From Psychrobacter lutiphocae DSM 21542 (GTDB lineage: Bacteria; Pseudomonadota; Gammaproteobacteria; Pseudomonadales; Moraxellaceae): 62,638 bases of DNA. Both the position numbers and the translations under genes were made by a program. The notes under the pieces were generated by a model, which saw only the letters and a list, made by a program, of their open reading frames with translations, was not told the DNA's origin and made no database searches. Of the stretch, positions 19,065-27,357 are shown piece by piece. Position 1 is the stretch's first letter. Every line of letters begins with the position of its first letter. Where the stretch lies: positions 1-62,638 of the forward strand of contig NZ_KB907641.1 in the NCBI RefSeq assembly GCF_000382145.1. Direction: 5' to 3'.

Positions 19065-19561
19065 TTTGCTATCCTCTAGGTTGTGCTTACAAGCGACTAT
19101 AAGCTCGCAGTAAGCTTTAGGCTTTTCTATGTTTTTGCTTACATTTTCTAAGTTTTTCTTGCATCTATGTGAGCAATGGTAGATATCTGTTGATATTGCC
19201 TATTCTATGCAGGTATCCAACGCCTTACTATTATCTGACATAGGCAGCCTGCTACTACTTTGGTAGTAGCTTAACTTTGATAGTAGCTTAACTTTGGTAG
19301 CAGCTTTAAAGTGACGCTTTATAAAATTGAAATCGCCAGCCTTGTAACCTTCAATAAGCTGAGAGTAGGATTATTAACGAAAAAAACATTACTATCTTTA
19401 AAGTATTGAGCGTATAATTTTTATCATTGATTAATTTATATTATTCTTTCTTTAAAGTACCTTTTTAATCCAAAGATAAGTCTATCTTAATGACTTACCA
19501 ATCTATCTATGGACTAAAGACTGTACATTTCAGATAGCTGTTTTTATTCGAGGTAACTTTT
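19065..19561. promoter_or_regulatory. narG-ktrA divergent intergenic region
   Basis: About 500 bp between divergent narG (minus) and ktrA (plus). It holds a perfect palindrome at 19251-19270 followed by two more direct copies of the half-site within CTTTGGTAGTAGCTTAA-like 17-bp repeats up to about 19305. I looked for a full FNR box (TTGAT-N4-ATCAA) and found only half-sites, so oxygen control is not evident by eye. Confidence 0.6.
19251..19270. promoter_or_regulatory. Candidate NarL operator upstream of narG
   Basis: GCTACTACTTTGGTAGTAGC is a perfect inverted repeat (8+4+8). Inside it TACTACT-TT-GGTAGTA has the 7-2-7 layout of NarL/NarP sites, though the heptamers only partly match TACYYMT. 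It lies 187-206 bp upstream of the narG start. A near-identical palindrome lies between narK and narX. Confidence 0.55.
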
Positions 19562-20221
19562 ATGCAATTTGCCGTTATTGGATTAGGTGTATTTGGTCGC
19601 GCTTGTGCATTAGAATTACAAAGTCTGGGCAACGAAGTGCTTGGCATTGATTTGGATGAAGATGAAGTTAGCAAGGTTAGTGACACCCTAGCTCATTCTG
19701 TCATCGCTGATGCCACTGATAGTGATACTTTAGAAGATCTCAATTTAAGACAGTTTGATGGGGTGATTGTCAGTATTGGTGATGATTTAGAAGCCAGCTT
19801 ATTGTGCACACTAAACCTGATCAAATTACCAGTCAAAAACCTATGGGTAAAAGCCAAAACCGATGCTCATCACGATATTCTTGAAAGTCTGGGGGTAGAA
19901 AACATCATCCACCCAGAGCAGGATATGGGGGTCCGTATTGCACAGTCTATGGCCTATCCCATGATGAAGCAGTACCTATCTTTAGGTAATAAAGAATACT
20001 TAGTGCGTATAGATCTTCCTGAAAAAATAGGCTGTGTTAGTCTAAATAAAATTACTGATCGTAATCCAAACACCCGTTTAATTTTGATCGTTCGAGACGA
20101 TGAAGTCATCCAAGACTTCTCTACAGATATGCTATTACAGCATCCCGATCGTCTGCTTTTTAAGGGTGGAATTAGTGAACTTAAATACTTGGCTAAAAAA
20201 CTACTATCTCTAGAAAAATAA
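19562..20221 (+). CDS. ktrA: Potassium uptake regulatory subunit KtrA (RCK protein)
   Basis: Cytoplasmic RCK ring subunit that gates the KtrB potassium channel-transporter through nucleotide binding. 219 residues with a Rossmann RCK_N domain: GLGVFGRACALELQSLGNEV (glycine-rich loop), the acidic strand end GIDLDED, and DATDSDTLEDLNL. A RCK_C domain follows at about 135-219. The small single-RCK size separates it from the double TrkA of enterobacteria. It is followed by ktrB, 178 bp on, with an intergenic repeat between them. It diverges from narG. Confidence 0.92.
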   Translation: MQFAVIGLGVFGRACALELQSLGNEVLGIDLDEDEVSKVSDTLAHSVIADATDSDTLEDLNLRQFDGVIVSIGDDLEASLLCTLNLIKLPVKNLWVKAKTDAHHDILESLGVENIIHPEQDMGVRIAQSMAYPMMKQYLSLGNKEYLVRIDLPEKIGCVSLNKITDRNPNTRLILIVRDDEVIQDFSTDMLLQHPDRLLFKGGISELKYLAKKLLSLEK

Positions 20222-20261
20222 TGTGCATAATAAAGTGCATAAATCGTTAAATACCTCACCT

Positions 20262-20357
20262 GATACTAAATCTGCAAATTAAGATATCGAGGAAAACGAG
20301 TGCAAACGCTACAAGTTGTAGGTTTAGCGAGTTTGACAAAGATAGGTTATTTTCAGT
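20262..20357. repeat. Intergenic repeat family D, copy 1 (between ktrA and ktrB)
   Basis: Shares GAGGAAAACGAGTGCAAACG, then CTACAAGTTGTAGGTTTAGC and GAGTTTGACAAAGATAGGTT, with copies at 34486-34558 and 48415-48560. The right end is diverged compared with copy 3 (ggtattagat missing). It lies inside a two-gene operon, so it is probably transcribed. Confidence 0.85.
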
Positions 20358-20399
20358 AAAGCTATTATTTAAGGTTATCAGCAGTAAAAGGTAATAACT

Positions 20400-21725
20400 A
20401 TGCCAAAAAGAACAACTAATTTATTATCCTCTCCGCCCATTATTCTTGCAGTAGGATTTGTATTTTTAATCATTATCGGTTGTTGTTTACTCAAGCTTCC
20501 TTTATCAACGATAAAGCCTGTATCTTGGTTAGAAGCTACTTTTACTGCAACCTCGGCGGTTACCGTAACTGGCTTGGCAGTTGTAGATACCGCTAATTAC
20601 ACTACTTTTGGTCAGGTAGTCATAGCGACTTTGATTCAGTTTGGTGGGTTAGGCTTTATGACTTTTGCGGTATTTGCCTTTATAAGCTTACAACGAAAGC
20701 TTAATATAGCCAGTCAAAAAATTGCTCGTGAAGCTTTTGCCGAGACCAGCTTTGGTAAGATTACTTCAACTGCCAAGTCAGTGATTGGTATCTCACTTAT
20801 TGTAGAGTTTATCGGCTTCGTTGCTTTGACTTTGTTTTTTATTCAAGAAATGCCTTGGTCAAAAGCTATGTATCATGGATTTTTCTACACCATTTCAGCT
20901 TTTAATAATGCTGGCTTCGCCTTATCAAGTGATAGCTTAGCGCCTTATGTTCATCATACTGGTATTAATATCACCATTACCTTCCTTATTATTATTGGCG
21001 GTCTTGGTTTTATAGTTATTAAAGATATGATCGATAATCGCAGTTGGACCAAAATCAGCGTCAATACCAAATTGGTATTGGTTACAACCCTAATTCTCAA
21101 TCTTGTGGCATTTTTTTTGTTCTGGCTACTCGAACATAATAATCCTAATACTATTGGCAATTATAGTTTTGGCAATCAGCTCATTGCTTCTTGGTTTCAA
21201 GCCATCACTCCAAGAACTGCTGGCTTTAACACCATCCCCATAGATCAATTGACCGATGCCAGCACCCTATTAACTATGTTCTTAATGTTCATCGGGGGTG
21301 GCTCGGTTTCTACCGCCAGTGGTATCAAAATAGGGACTTTTGTCATTCTGATCTTAACCACCATTGCTTTTATACGCCAACGTGACGATGTCACTGTATT
21401 TGAACGGCGTATCCCAGATCGTTTGGTACGTAAGTCTTTGGCGTTGGTCAGTATTACCGTTATGCTTATTTTCTTTAGTGTCTTTATACTGTCTGTGGTC
21501 GAGGCCAATCACGCACTTGAAGACGTACTCTTTGAAGTGGTATCGGCATTAAGTACAGTAGGTTTATCACGTGGTATTACCCCAGAGTTAAGTCAGACAG
21601 GTGAAATAGTTATTATGTTTATGATGTTTACTGGACGGGTTGGACCCTTAACGTTAGCTTATCTGATTGCCATGCCAAAAAGCTCTCGAATTCATTATCC
21701 TGCAACCAATGTGCTGGTAGGCTAA
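20400..21725 (+). CDS. ktrB: Potassium/sodium uptake channel subunit KtrB
   Basis: 441-residue membrane protein of the Trk/Ktr/HKT superfamily with four M1-P-M2 repeats. Visible selectivity-loop segments with the conserved glycine include ATSAVTVTGLAVVDTANYTT (repeat 1), SAFNNAGFALSSDSL (repeat 2), TPRTAGFNTIPIDQL (repeat 3) and SALSTVGLSRGITPEL (repeat 4). The GGGSVSTASGIK intramembrane gate loop after repeat 3 is also seen. It pairs with ktrA upstream. It imports potassium driven by ion gradients. Confidence 0.95.
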   Translation: MPKRTTNLLSSPPIILAVGFVFLIIIGCCLLKLPLSTIKPVSWLEATFTATSAVTVTGLAVVDTANYTTFGQVVIATLIQFGGLGFMTFAVFAFISLQRKLNIASQKIAREAFAETSFGKITSTAKSVIGISLIVEFIGFVALTLFFIQEMPWSKAMYHGFFYTISAFNNAGFALSSDSLAPYVHHTGINITITFLIIIGGLGFIVIKDMIDNRSWTKISVNTKLVLVTTLILNLVAFFLFWLLEHNNPNTIGNYSFGNQLIASWFQAITPRTAGFNTIPIDQLTDASTLLTMFLMFIGGGSVSTASGIKIGTFVILILTTIAFIRQRDDVTVFERRIPDRLVRKSLALVSITVMLIFFSVFILSVVEANHALEDVLFEVVSALSTVGLSRGITPELSQTGEIVIMFMMFTGRVGPLTLAYLIAMPKSSRIHYPATNVLVG

Positions 21726-21851
21726 TGCATTCGCTAGGATATGCTGAGAACTGTCTTGGGTATTAAGCTTTCGTGGGTATTAAGTCGTTATAAAGGAGTA
21801 TAAATACTACTCAGATTTATCCTTCTAAATCTTAAAGGAGTTACAGAATTA

Positions 21852-22412
21852 ATGAAAAACTCAGTATTGACGGTGACGTTACTTATAGTCGGTATCGGTC
21901 TTACCAGCTGTGATGCTGTTGAGAAAGATCCCAATATCTTATATAGCGATGAACACAAAGACCCTATTAAAGAGCTTGAGATTGATAATATACCTAGTGA
22001 GGATATGCCGTTCCAAAAGCTATATTATGTACCGGTATATTCCAATATCTATGGTGATCAAGACAGTCCCAAAGTGATGTTATCTGCCACCTTAAGTATC
22101 CGTAATACCAGTTTAGACAACAGCATGTATATCACCAAAATTGATTATTACAATACCAAAGGCGATTATGTACGCCCCTATTTAAATAAATCGATTGAGT
22201 TGCCACCTATGGGGACTTTGAACTATATCGTTGAAAAGCTTGATGATACTGGTGGTGACGGGGCTAACTTTGTGGTGGCGATTGAAAGTGAGGCCAACAA
22301 CATATCCCCTTTAATTGAAACCATTATGATTGGTACCTTTAGCAATAAGGCCTTTTCATTTACTAGTAATAGCGTTGAAATTGAAGACTCTAAAACGGAT
22401 GCGTATTTTTAA
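21852..22412 (+). CDS. DUF3124-family lipoprotein
   Basis: 186 residues with a lipoprotein signal: hydrophobic 4-16 and lipobox LTSC with Cys20. The mature part matches DUF3124: YYVPVYSNIYGD, LSATLSIRNTS, KIDYYNTKGDYVRPYL, ELPPMGTLNYIVEKLDDTGG and ANFVVAIESEAN...IETIMIGT. The function of the family is unknown. It lies 126 bp after ktrB on the same strand, but that gap makes cotranscription uncertain. A bidirectional terminator follows. Confidence 0.85.
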   Translation: MKNSVLTVTLLIVGIGLTSCDAVEKDPNILYSDEHKDPIKELEIDNIPSEDMPFQKLYYVPVYSNIYGDQDSPKVMLSATLSIRNTSLDNSMYITKIDYYNTKGDYVRPYLNKSIELPPMGTLNYIVEKLDDTGGDGANFVVAIESEANNISPLIETIMIGTFSNKAFSFTSNSVEIEDSKTDAYF

Positions 22413-22566
22413 TCGGGGCAAAATAGGCGCTTAGAATAATTAAACTTACTACTTTATGCGTCGAGATGACTAAAAACAGTCTCTATCAGTTCCGTAAATG
22501 AAGGCCATACAGCCCCAAGTTTTAGATTAAAAAAATGGGACGCATAACCAAAAAACACAACCAAAA

Positions 22567-22611
22567 AAAACACGACTTAGGTATTAAACTAAATCCCATA
22601 AGTCGTGTTTA
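22567..22611. terminator. Bidirectional terminator between DUF3124 gene and narK
   Basis: Arms AAACACGACTTA/TAAGTCGTGTTT with a 21-base loop, an A-run on the left and T-rich bases on the right, between convergent genes. The rest of 22413-22704 shows nothing recognisable. Confidence 0.75.
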
Positions 22612-22704
22612 TTATTGATACCCTGTTATTAGGTATCTTTTATTTATTAGTTATTAGTTCATAGCCTGTTGTTAATTGCCTCATTAACCCATTAAAAAGA
22701 ACCA

Positions 22705-24084
22705 TTAACAAGGATACTCTGCATTACTACGGCTGTAATACCACCAAGTCAGTACTATACAGAGCACATAATAAATAACAAGTGCGATAAAAGTACCATA
22801 AACTCCTAAACCTGAACCAAACATCTTAGGAATAAAAAAAGCACCATAAGCTGCAATTGCCGAAGTAAACCCAACCACAGCCGCAGACTCTTTACGTATC
22901 TCAACGAACAATGGCTCAGTACCTATTCTATCAGGATGTTCACGTTCAAGTACGGTACGGAAAATAACTGGAATCATACGGAAAGTAGAACCATTACCAA
23001 TACCTGTGGTGACAAACAGCACCATAAATGAAATTAAATAACCAATAAAACTACCTTCACGAGTTTCACTTGGTAAGAAATACATCACTGCTGCCACAGC
23101 AAGCATCATGATCACAAAGTTCCAAAATGTAACACGAGCACCACCTAATTTATCAGCAATCCAACCACCTGCTGGGCGGAATAACGCACCGACTAAAGGC
23201 CCTAAGAATGCAAACTGTAAGGCACTCACTTCTGGGAATGCATTTTTGATTAACATGGGGAATGCCGCTGAGAAGCCAATAAACGAGCCGAAAGTTGCCA
23301 TATAAAGCACACACATAATCCAGTTATGTTTGCGTTTAAAAATGACCGCTTGATCCTTAAATGAGGCCTTTGCTGAAGCAATATCATTCATCAAGAACCA
23401 AGCCGCTATTGAAACCAAAGCAATGAAAGGCACCCAGATAAAGCCTGCGTTTTGTAAATATAAGGTTTTGCCTGATGTGGTAATCTGAGGTGCGCCACCA
23501 AGTGCGCCAAATAGCCCTACTCCAATCACTAACGGAATTAAAAACTGCATGACCGACACGCCAAGGTTGCCCAAACCAGCATTTAAACCCAATGCTGTGC
23601 CTTGTTTTTCTTTAGGATAGAAAAAGGAGATATTTGACATCGATGATGCGAAGTTACCGCCACCAAAACCACAAAGCAACGCAATAATGACAAATACCGT
23701 AAAGGGTGTGCTGGTGTCTTGTACTGCCAAACCCATCCATAACGCAGGTATTACTAGTGATGCAGTAGAAATAGCCGTCCAGCGGCGACCACCAAAAATT
23801 GGCACCATAAATGAATAAAAGATACGCAGCGTTGCGCCCGATAAACCCGGTAGCGCTGCTAACCAGAACAATTGCCCCTGATCAAAGTCGAAGCCAATCT
23901 CTGGCAAATTAACAATAACCGCACTCCACACCATCCACACCGCAAAAGCCAGTAGCAAGGCTGGAATAGATACCCATAAATTACGACTGGCGACCTGCTT
24001 ACCCCCATTCTCCCAGAAGTCTTCTTCTTCAGGGTGCCATTGTTGAATGACCTTACCGCCTTTTAGCGCCTCTTTGTTACTCAT
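22705..24084 (-). CDS. narK: Nitrate/nitrite transporter NarK (MFS)
   Basis: Twelve-helix major facilitator that exchanges nitrate for nitrite or imports nitrate with protons. Starting at MSNKEALKGGKVIQQWHPEE (24084, AGGGA just upstream) gives 459 residues, close to E. coli NarK (463); an ATG five codons earlier is possible. Family signatures are seen: the first helix AFAVWMVWSAVIVNLPEIGF, the loop GRRWTAISTASLVIPALWMG, and nitrate signature-like glycine runs CGFGGGNFASSMSNISFFYP and TTGIGNGSTFRMIPVIF. It is divergent from narX across a region with a NarL-type palindrome. Confidence 0.93.
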   Translation of the reverse strand: MSNKEALKGGKVIQQWHPEEEDFWENGGKQVASRNLWVSIPALLLAFAVWMVWSAVIVNLPEIGFDFDQGQLFWLAALPGLSGATLRIFYSFMVPIFGGRRWTAISTASLVIPALWMGLAVQDTSTPFTVFVIIALLCGFGGGNFASSMSNISFFYPKEKQGTALGLNAGLGNLGVSVMQFLIPLVIGVGLFGALGGAPQITTSGKTLYLQNAGFIWVPFIALVSIAAWFLMNDIASAKASFKDQAVIFKRKHNWIMCVLYMATFGSFIGFSAAFPMLIKNAFPEVSALQFAFLGPLVGALFRPAGGWIADKLGGARVTFWNFVIMMLAVAAVMYFLPSETREGSFIGYLISFMVLFVTTGIGNGSTFRMIPVIFRTVLEREHPDRIGTEPLFVEIRKESAAVVGFTSAIAAYGAFFIPKMFGSGLGVYGTFIALVIYYVLCIVLTWWYYSRSNAEYPC

Positions 24085-24258
24085 AGTTCCCTGCCTCATA
24101 ATTCGTAGCTTTGATTTGAAATTTAATAGCCTGCTGGCACACCAGCTACAATAAATTTATGTCAGCACTAACAGTAAGGGATTATGTGGTTTATTCCTAT
24201 GCGTATATGGGTTTACACCAGTAGCTTAGTGGGAGTAAGTACAGCTAACCAAAGATGA

Positions 24259-24275
24259 CTACCTCTTTGGTAGTA
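24259..24275. promoter_or_regulatory. Candidate NarL operator between narK and narX
   Basis: ACTACCTCTTTGGTAGT is an inverted repeat (6+5+6). The contained TACCTCT heptamer fits the NarL consensus TACYYMT and is followed after TT by GGTAGTA, the 7-2-7 layout. It lies about 175 bp upstream of the narK start and about 82 bp upstream of narX. It shares CTTTGGTAGTA with the narG palindrome. Confidence 0.6.
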
Positions 24276-24356
24276 TTATCATTAAATGAGATAGTGTTAT
24301 TCTAGGCGCAGCTAAACAATTGTTTATATTTCGTTTATTTCAAGATCGATGCCCTT

Positions 24357-26360
24357 ATGCTAAAAACTATCAGCAACATGCTCTCTGATTCACTGCCCAC
24401 CCGTGCTTGGCTGGCAGTGATTACTGTTACCTTTTTGTTTTTGATGTCAGCTATTAGTAGTGGCTATTTGGCATGGGTATCACAAGAAGATGCCAGAGCT
24501 GTGAATACAGCTGGCTCTATCAGAATGGCCACGTATCGTGTTAACTTTTTATTGGCATCAGACTTCCAATATCCTGACTTTATTGATCTGACCGATGACA
24601 ACTTTGATAGCAAACAACCAGAAGACTCACGTCTATATCATGAGCAAGCTATCGACTATCTCATCAAAGACATGCAGCGCCGCCTAAATGACTTATATCA
24701 ATATCAAAGCAGTCACAAAAACAACGACTTTGAGATAGACCAACAGCTTAAGAAAATTGATCATCAGTGGCAAACGGTATTACAGCCAGCACTGGCAGCT
24801 CAAGATATGAATAGCTTCTACCAAGCCTCTTTAACCTATATTTTTGACGTTGACAATCTGGCCAATCAGCTCCAGTATCGTAATGAACAACGCCAAAAGT
24901 GGCAGCAGATTTTGCAGTTTTTGTCATTAATTTTGGCAGTATTAGTCATGCTTGCCGGACTTATAGAACTCAAACAAAAGGTACTCAGACCAGTAAATTC
25001 GCTGATAAAAGCAACCAAAGAGTTTCAGCGTGGTCATTTAGACAGTCGTATTCCTGCCAGCGGCTATCGTGAATTTAATAGCCTGGCAGTCTCTTTCAAC
25101 GACATGGCCGCCACCATAGACTCTTATCAAAAGTCACTGGAACAAGAAGTGGCTGTTAAAACTGCAAACTTAATACAAGCCAATCAGGTGCTGTCACTAC
25201 TATATGACTTTGCTCGTCACCTCACCACAGAACAAGTGGGTCTCACCCGACTTAACCACCTTATTTCAGACTTTGAGGCGATTATTCCAGGTATTAATTT
25301 AACGCTCTGCTTGCAATATGATGCATTAGACAGCAAGGACTCCATTGCAATACATGGGAACAAAATTAGTGAAATCTGTGCGTCAAACACCTGCGACTCC
25401 TGCCATGTCAATCTAGCTAAAGCGATTAAAAGCTATCCCGTTGCGCATCGTGACATTCTGTTTGGTGAGCTTCGAGTGCGTGCAACCGCTCCCACAGTGA
25501 CAGAGGATCCAAACAAAATACCTTTGGTGGATGAAACCACAGTATTTGATAACTCCACAACAGACCACCCTACACCTAAAAACAAGCTAAACCCGACTGA
25601 AATAGACCCTATTGCCATCAACAATGAGGCCCTCATTGCTTTAACCAACTTAATCAGCACTGCTATGTTTTTGGTACAACAGCGTCAGCATGAGCACCAG
25701 ATTATTTTATTAGAAGAGCGTGCTACCATTGCTCGTGAGCTGCATGACTCGCTGGCACAGTCTTTGTCGTATCTAAAAATTCAGGTTGCCATTTTGGAAA
25801 AAAGACTTGATAGCACCCACTGTACCAGTCCGGAATATGCAGCCCTGACTGAGTCTATTGTTAAGATTAAAGATGGCTTAAACTCAGCCTATCAGCACTT
25901 GCGAGACTTGCTAGTAACGTTTCGCTTAAGTTTAGATGATGATAGCTTTGACGAGGCACTGCACAACTCGGTACAAGAGTTTGCTGAAAAAGGGGGCTTT
26001 AACTATCATATTAACAATCAAGTGATGTCATTGAACTTAAGCGCTTCAGAGCAAGTGAACATCATTCAAATTGTGCGAGAGGCGTTATCAAATATCTGTC
26101 GTCACTCTCAGGCCAGTGAAGTTGCTGTCAATTTTCAGTATGTTTCTAACAACAGTAATGAAACCATCCTAACCATTGCTGATAATGGTGTCGGTATTCA
26201 CCAAGAGGTTGATCAGACCCACCATCACGGCCTAATGATTATGCAAGAAAGGGCAAACAGCTTAAATGGGCAGTTCCAAATTACCGAGAACCAGCCTCAA
26301 GGTACAATTATTACCATCCGCTTTACCCCTGCATTCTTTCAGCATGAAACTAATGAATAA
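24357..26360 (+). CDS. narX: Nitrate/nitrite sensor histidine kinase NarX
   Basis: Membrane sensor that phosphorylates NarL. 667 residues: TM1 about 17-40, a periplasmic nitrate-binding P-box around 47-63 (AVNTAGSIRMATYRV), TM2 about 185-206, a HAMP domain 207-260 and a central GAF-like module with a Cys cluster (C318, C341, C346, C349). The HisKA_3 box ERATIARELHDSLAQSL has the phospho-acceptor His463. The ATPase domain includes REALSNICRHSQASEV and IADNGVGI. A linker around 380-415 is Thr/Pro/Asp-rich. narL follows after 98 bp. Confidence 0.94.
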   Translation: MLKTISNMLSDSLPTRAWLAVITVTFLFLMSAISSGYLAWVSQEDARAVNTAGSIRMATYRVNFLLASDFQYPDFIDLTDDNFDSKQPEDSRLYHEQAIDYLIKDMQRRLNDLYQYQSSHKNNDFEIDQQLKKIDHQWQTVLQPALAAQDMNSFYQASLTYIFDVDNLANQLQYRNEQRQKWQQILQFLSLILAVLVMLAGLIELKQKVLRPVNSLIKATKEFQRGHLDSRIPASGYREFNSLAVSFNDMAATIDSYQKSLEQEVAVKTANLIQANQVLSLLYDFARHLTTEQVGLTRLNHLISDFEAIIPGINLTLCLQYDALDSKDSIAIHGNKISEICASNTCDSCHVNLAKAIKSYPVAHRDILFGELRVRATAPTVTEDPNKIPLVDETTVFDNSTTDHPTPKNKLNPTEIDPIAINNEALIALTNLISTAMFLVQQRQHEHQIILLEERATIARELHDSLAQSLSYLKIQVAILEKRLDSTHCTSPEYAALTESIVKIKDGLNSAYQHLRDLLVTFRLSLDDDSFDEALHNSVQEFAEKGGFNYHINNQVMSLNLSASEQVNIIQIVREALSNICRHSQASEVAVNFQYVSNNSNETILTIADNGVGIHQEVDQTHHHGLMIMQERANSLNGQFQITENQPQGTIITIRFTPAFFQHETNE

Positions 26361-26458
26361 TTACTTAACATAACTGCTCGGTATTTAGATATCAGTATTT
26401 AGGTATTAGATATCGGTACTTAGACCAACGCTTTTGACAACTTAATTTGTGAGATTTT

Positions 26459-27115
26459 ATGACAACCACGGTATATACCCAAAGCTCTCCTGCCAAAATC
26501 CTACTGGTCGATGATCACCCCATGCTGCGACGTGGCTTGGTAGACCTTCTAAGCCTTGAGCCTGATTTTAAGGTTGTTGCAGACTTCAGTAGCGGCGAAG
26601 AAGCCATAGAGTTTTTGGCTAATAACGAAGTAGATTTGATGGTTCTGGACCAAAAGATGCCAGGACTGTCTGGTATTGAAACAGTACAAAAAATTCGTGA
26701 TAAAGGAGATCAAACTAAAGTTTTAATGTTCACTGTATCTGACAGTGGTGAGGACATTCATGATGCTCTCAAACTTGGTGTGAATGGTTATCTGTTAAAA
26801 GACATGCAGCCTGAGCAAGTGGCATTAGATATTCGTAAGGCTTTACGAGGTGAATTGGTGGTCAGCTCAAGACTTGCCGCTGTATTAGCGCAAGCGCTAC
26901 GCACACCAAGCATCAATGATATCGTTAGCAACCTAACTGCCAGAGAGCTACAAGTTGTAAAAATGATTGCCAAAGGACTGAGCAACAAAATGATAGGCAA
27001 TGAGCTAGGTATATCAGAGTCCACCGTCAAAGTTCATGTAAAGCATATCTTAAATAAGACCAATTTACGCACTCGTGTGGATGTGGCCGTATGGGCTGTC
27101 AATAACTTAGGCTAA
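26459..27115 (+). CDS. narL: Nitrate/nitrite response regulator NarL
   Basis: 218 residues, LuxR/FixJ family. The receiver domain has the acidic pair VDDHP (18-19) and phospho-acceptor Asp64 (MVLDQKMPG), and the conserved Lys in YLLKDMQPEQ. The C-terminal helix-turn-helix reads LTARELQVVKMIAKGLSNKM followed by LGISESTVKVHVKHIL. It is the partner of NarX and the probable binder of the palindromes near narG and narK/narX. A terminator follows at 27240. Confidence 0.95.
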   Translation: MTTTVYTQSSPAKILLVDDHPMLRRGLVDLLSLEPDFKVVADFSSGEEAIEFLANNEVDLMVLDQKMPGLSGIETVQKIRDKGDQTKVLMFTVSDSGEDIHDALKLGVNGYLLKDMQPEQVALDIRKALRGELVVSSRLAAVLAQALRTPSINDIVSNLTARELQVVKMIAKGLSNKMIGNELGISESTVKVHVKHILNKTNLRTRVDVAVWAVNNLG

Positions 27116-27239
27116 TTAATGGCACTCTACTGCTAACCTACTGCCAATCTAGTGTTAATTCAATCTAGTATTAATCTAGTGTTAATTTGCCTATAAATAA
27201 ACACCCTATTCAATGCTAACCGCTTAAGCAATTGACATA

Positions 27240-27276
27240 AAAAAGCCCCTATCCAGAAATAATGCTAGGGGCTTTT
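27240..27276. terminator. Bidirectional terminator after narL
   Basis: Arms AAAAGCCCCTA/TAGGGGCTTTT with a 15-base loop, located between convergent narL and the second NarK-type gene. Just before it, 27140-27190 holds degenerate repeats of AATCTAGTGTTAATT. Confidence 0.85.
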
Positions 27277-27357
27277 CTGCTGATGCTTACTGAGCTTTTA
27301 TTCAATCATATTCGCAGCGTTAAGCGGTTATTCATGTGGTTGTGCATTACCATCATA

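Noticed and set aside
19065..19561. FNR box in front of narG
   Set aside because: Only half-sites such as TTGAT without a matching ATCAA at the right spacing were seen.
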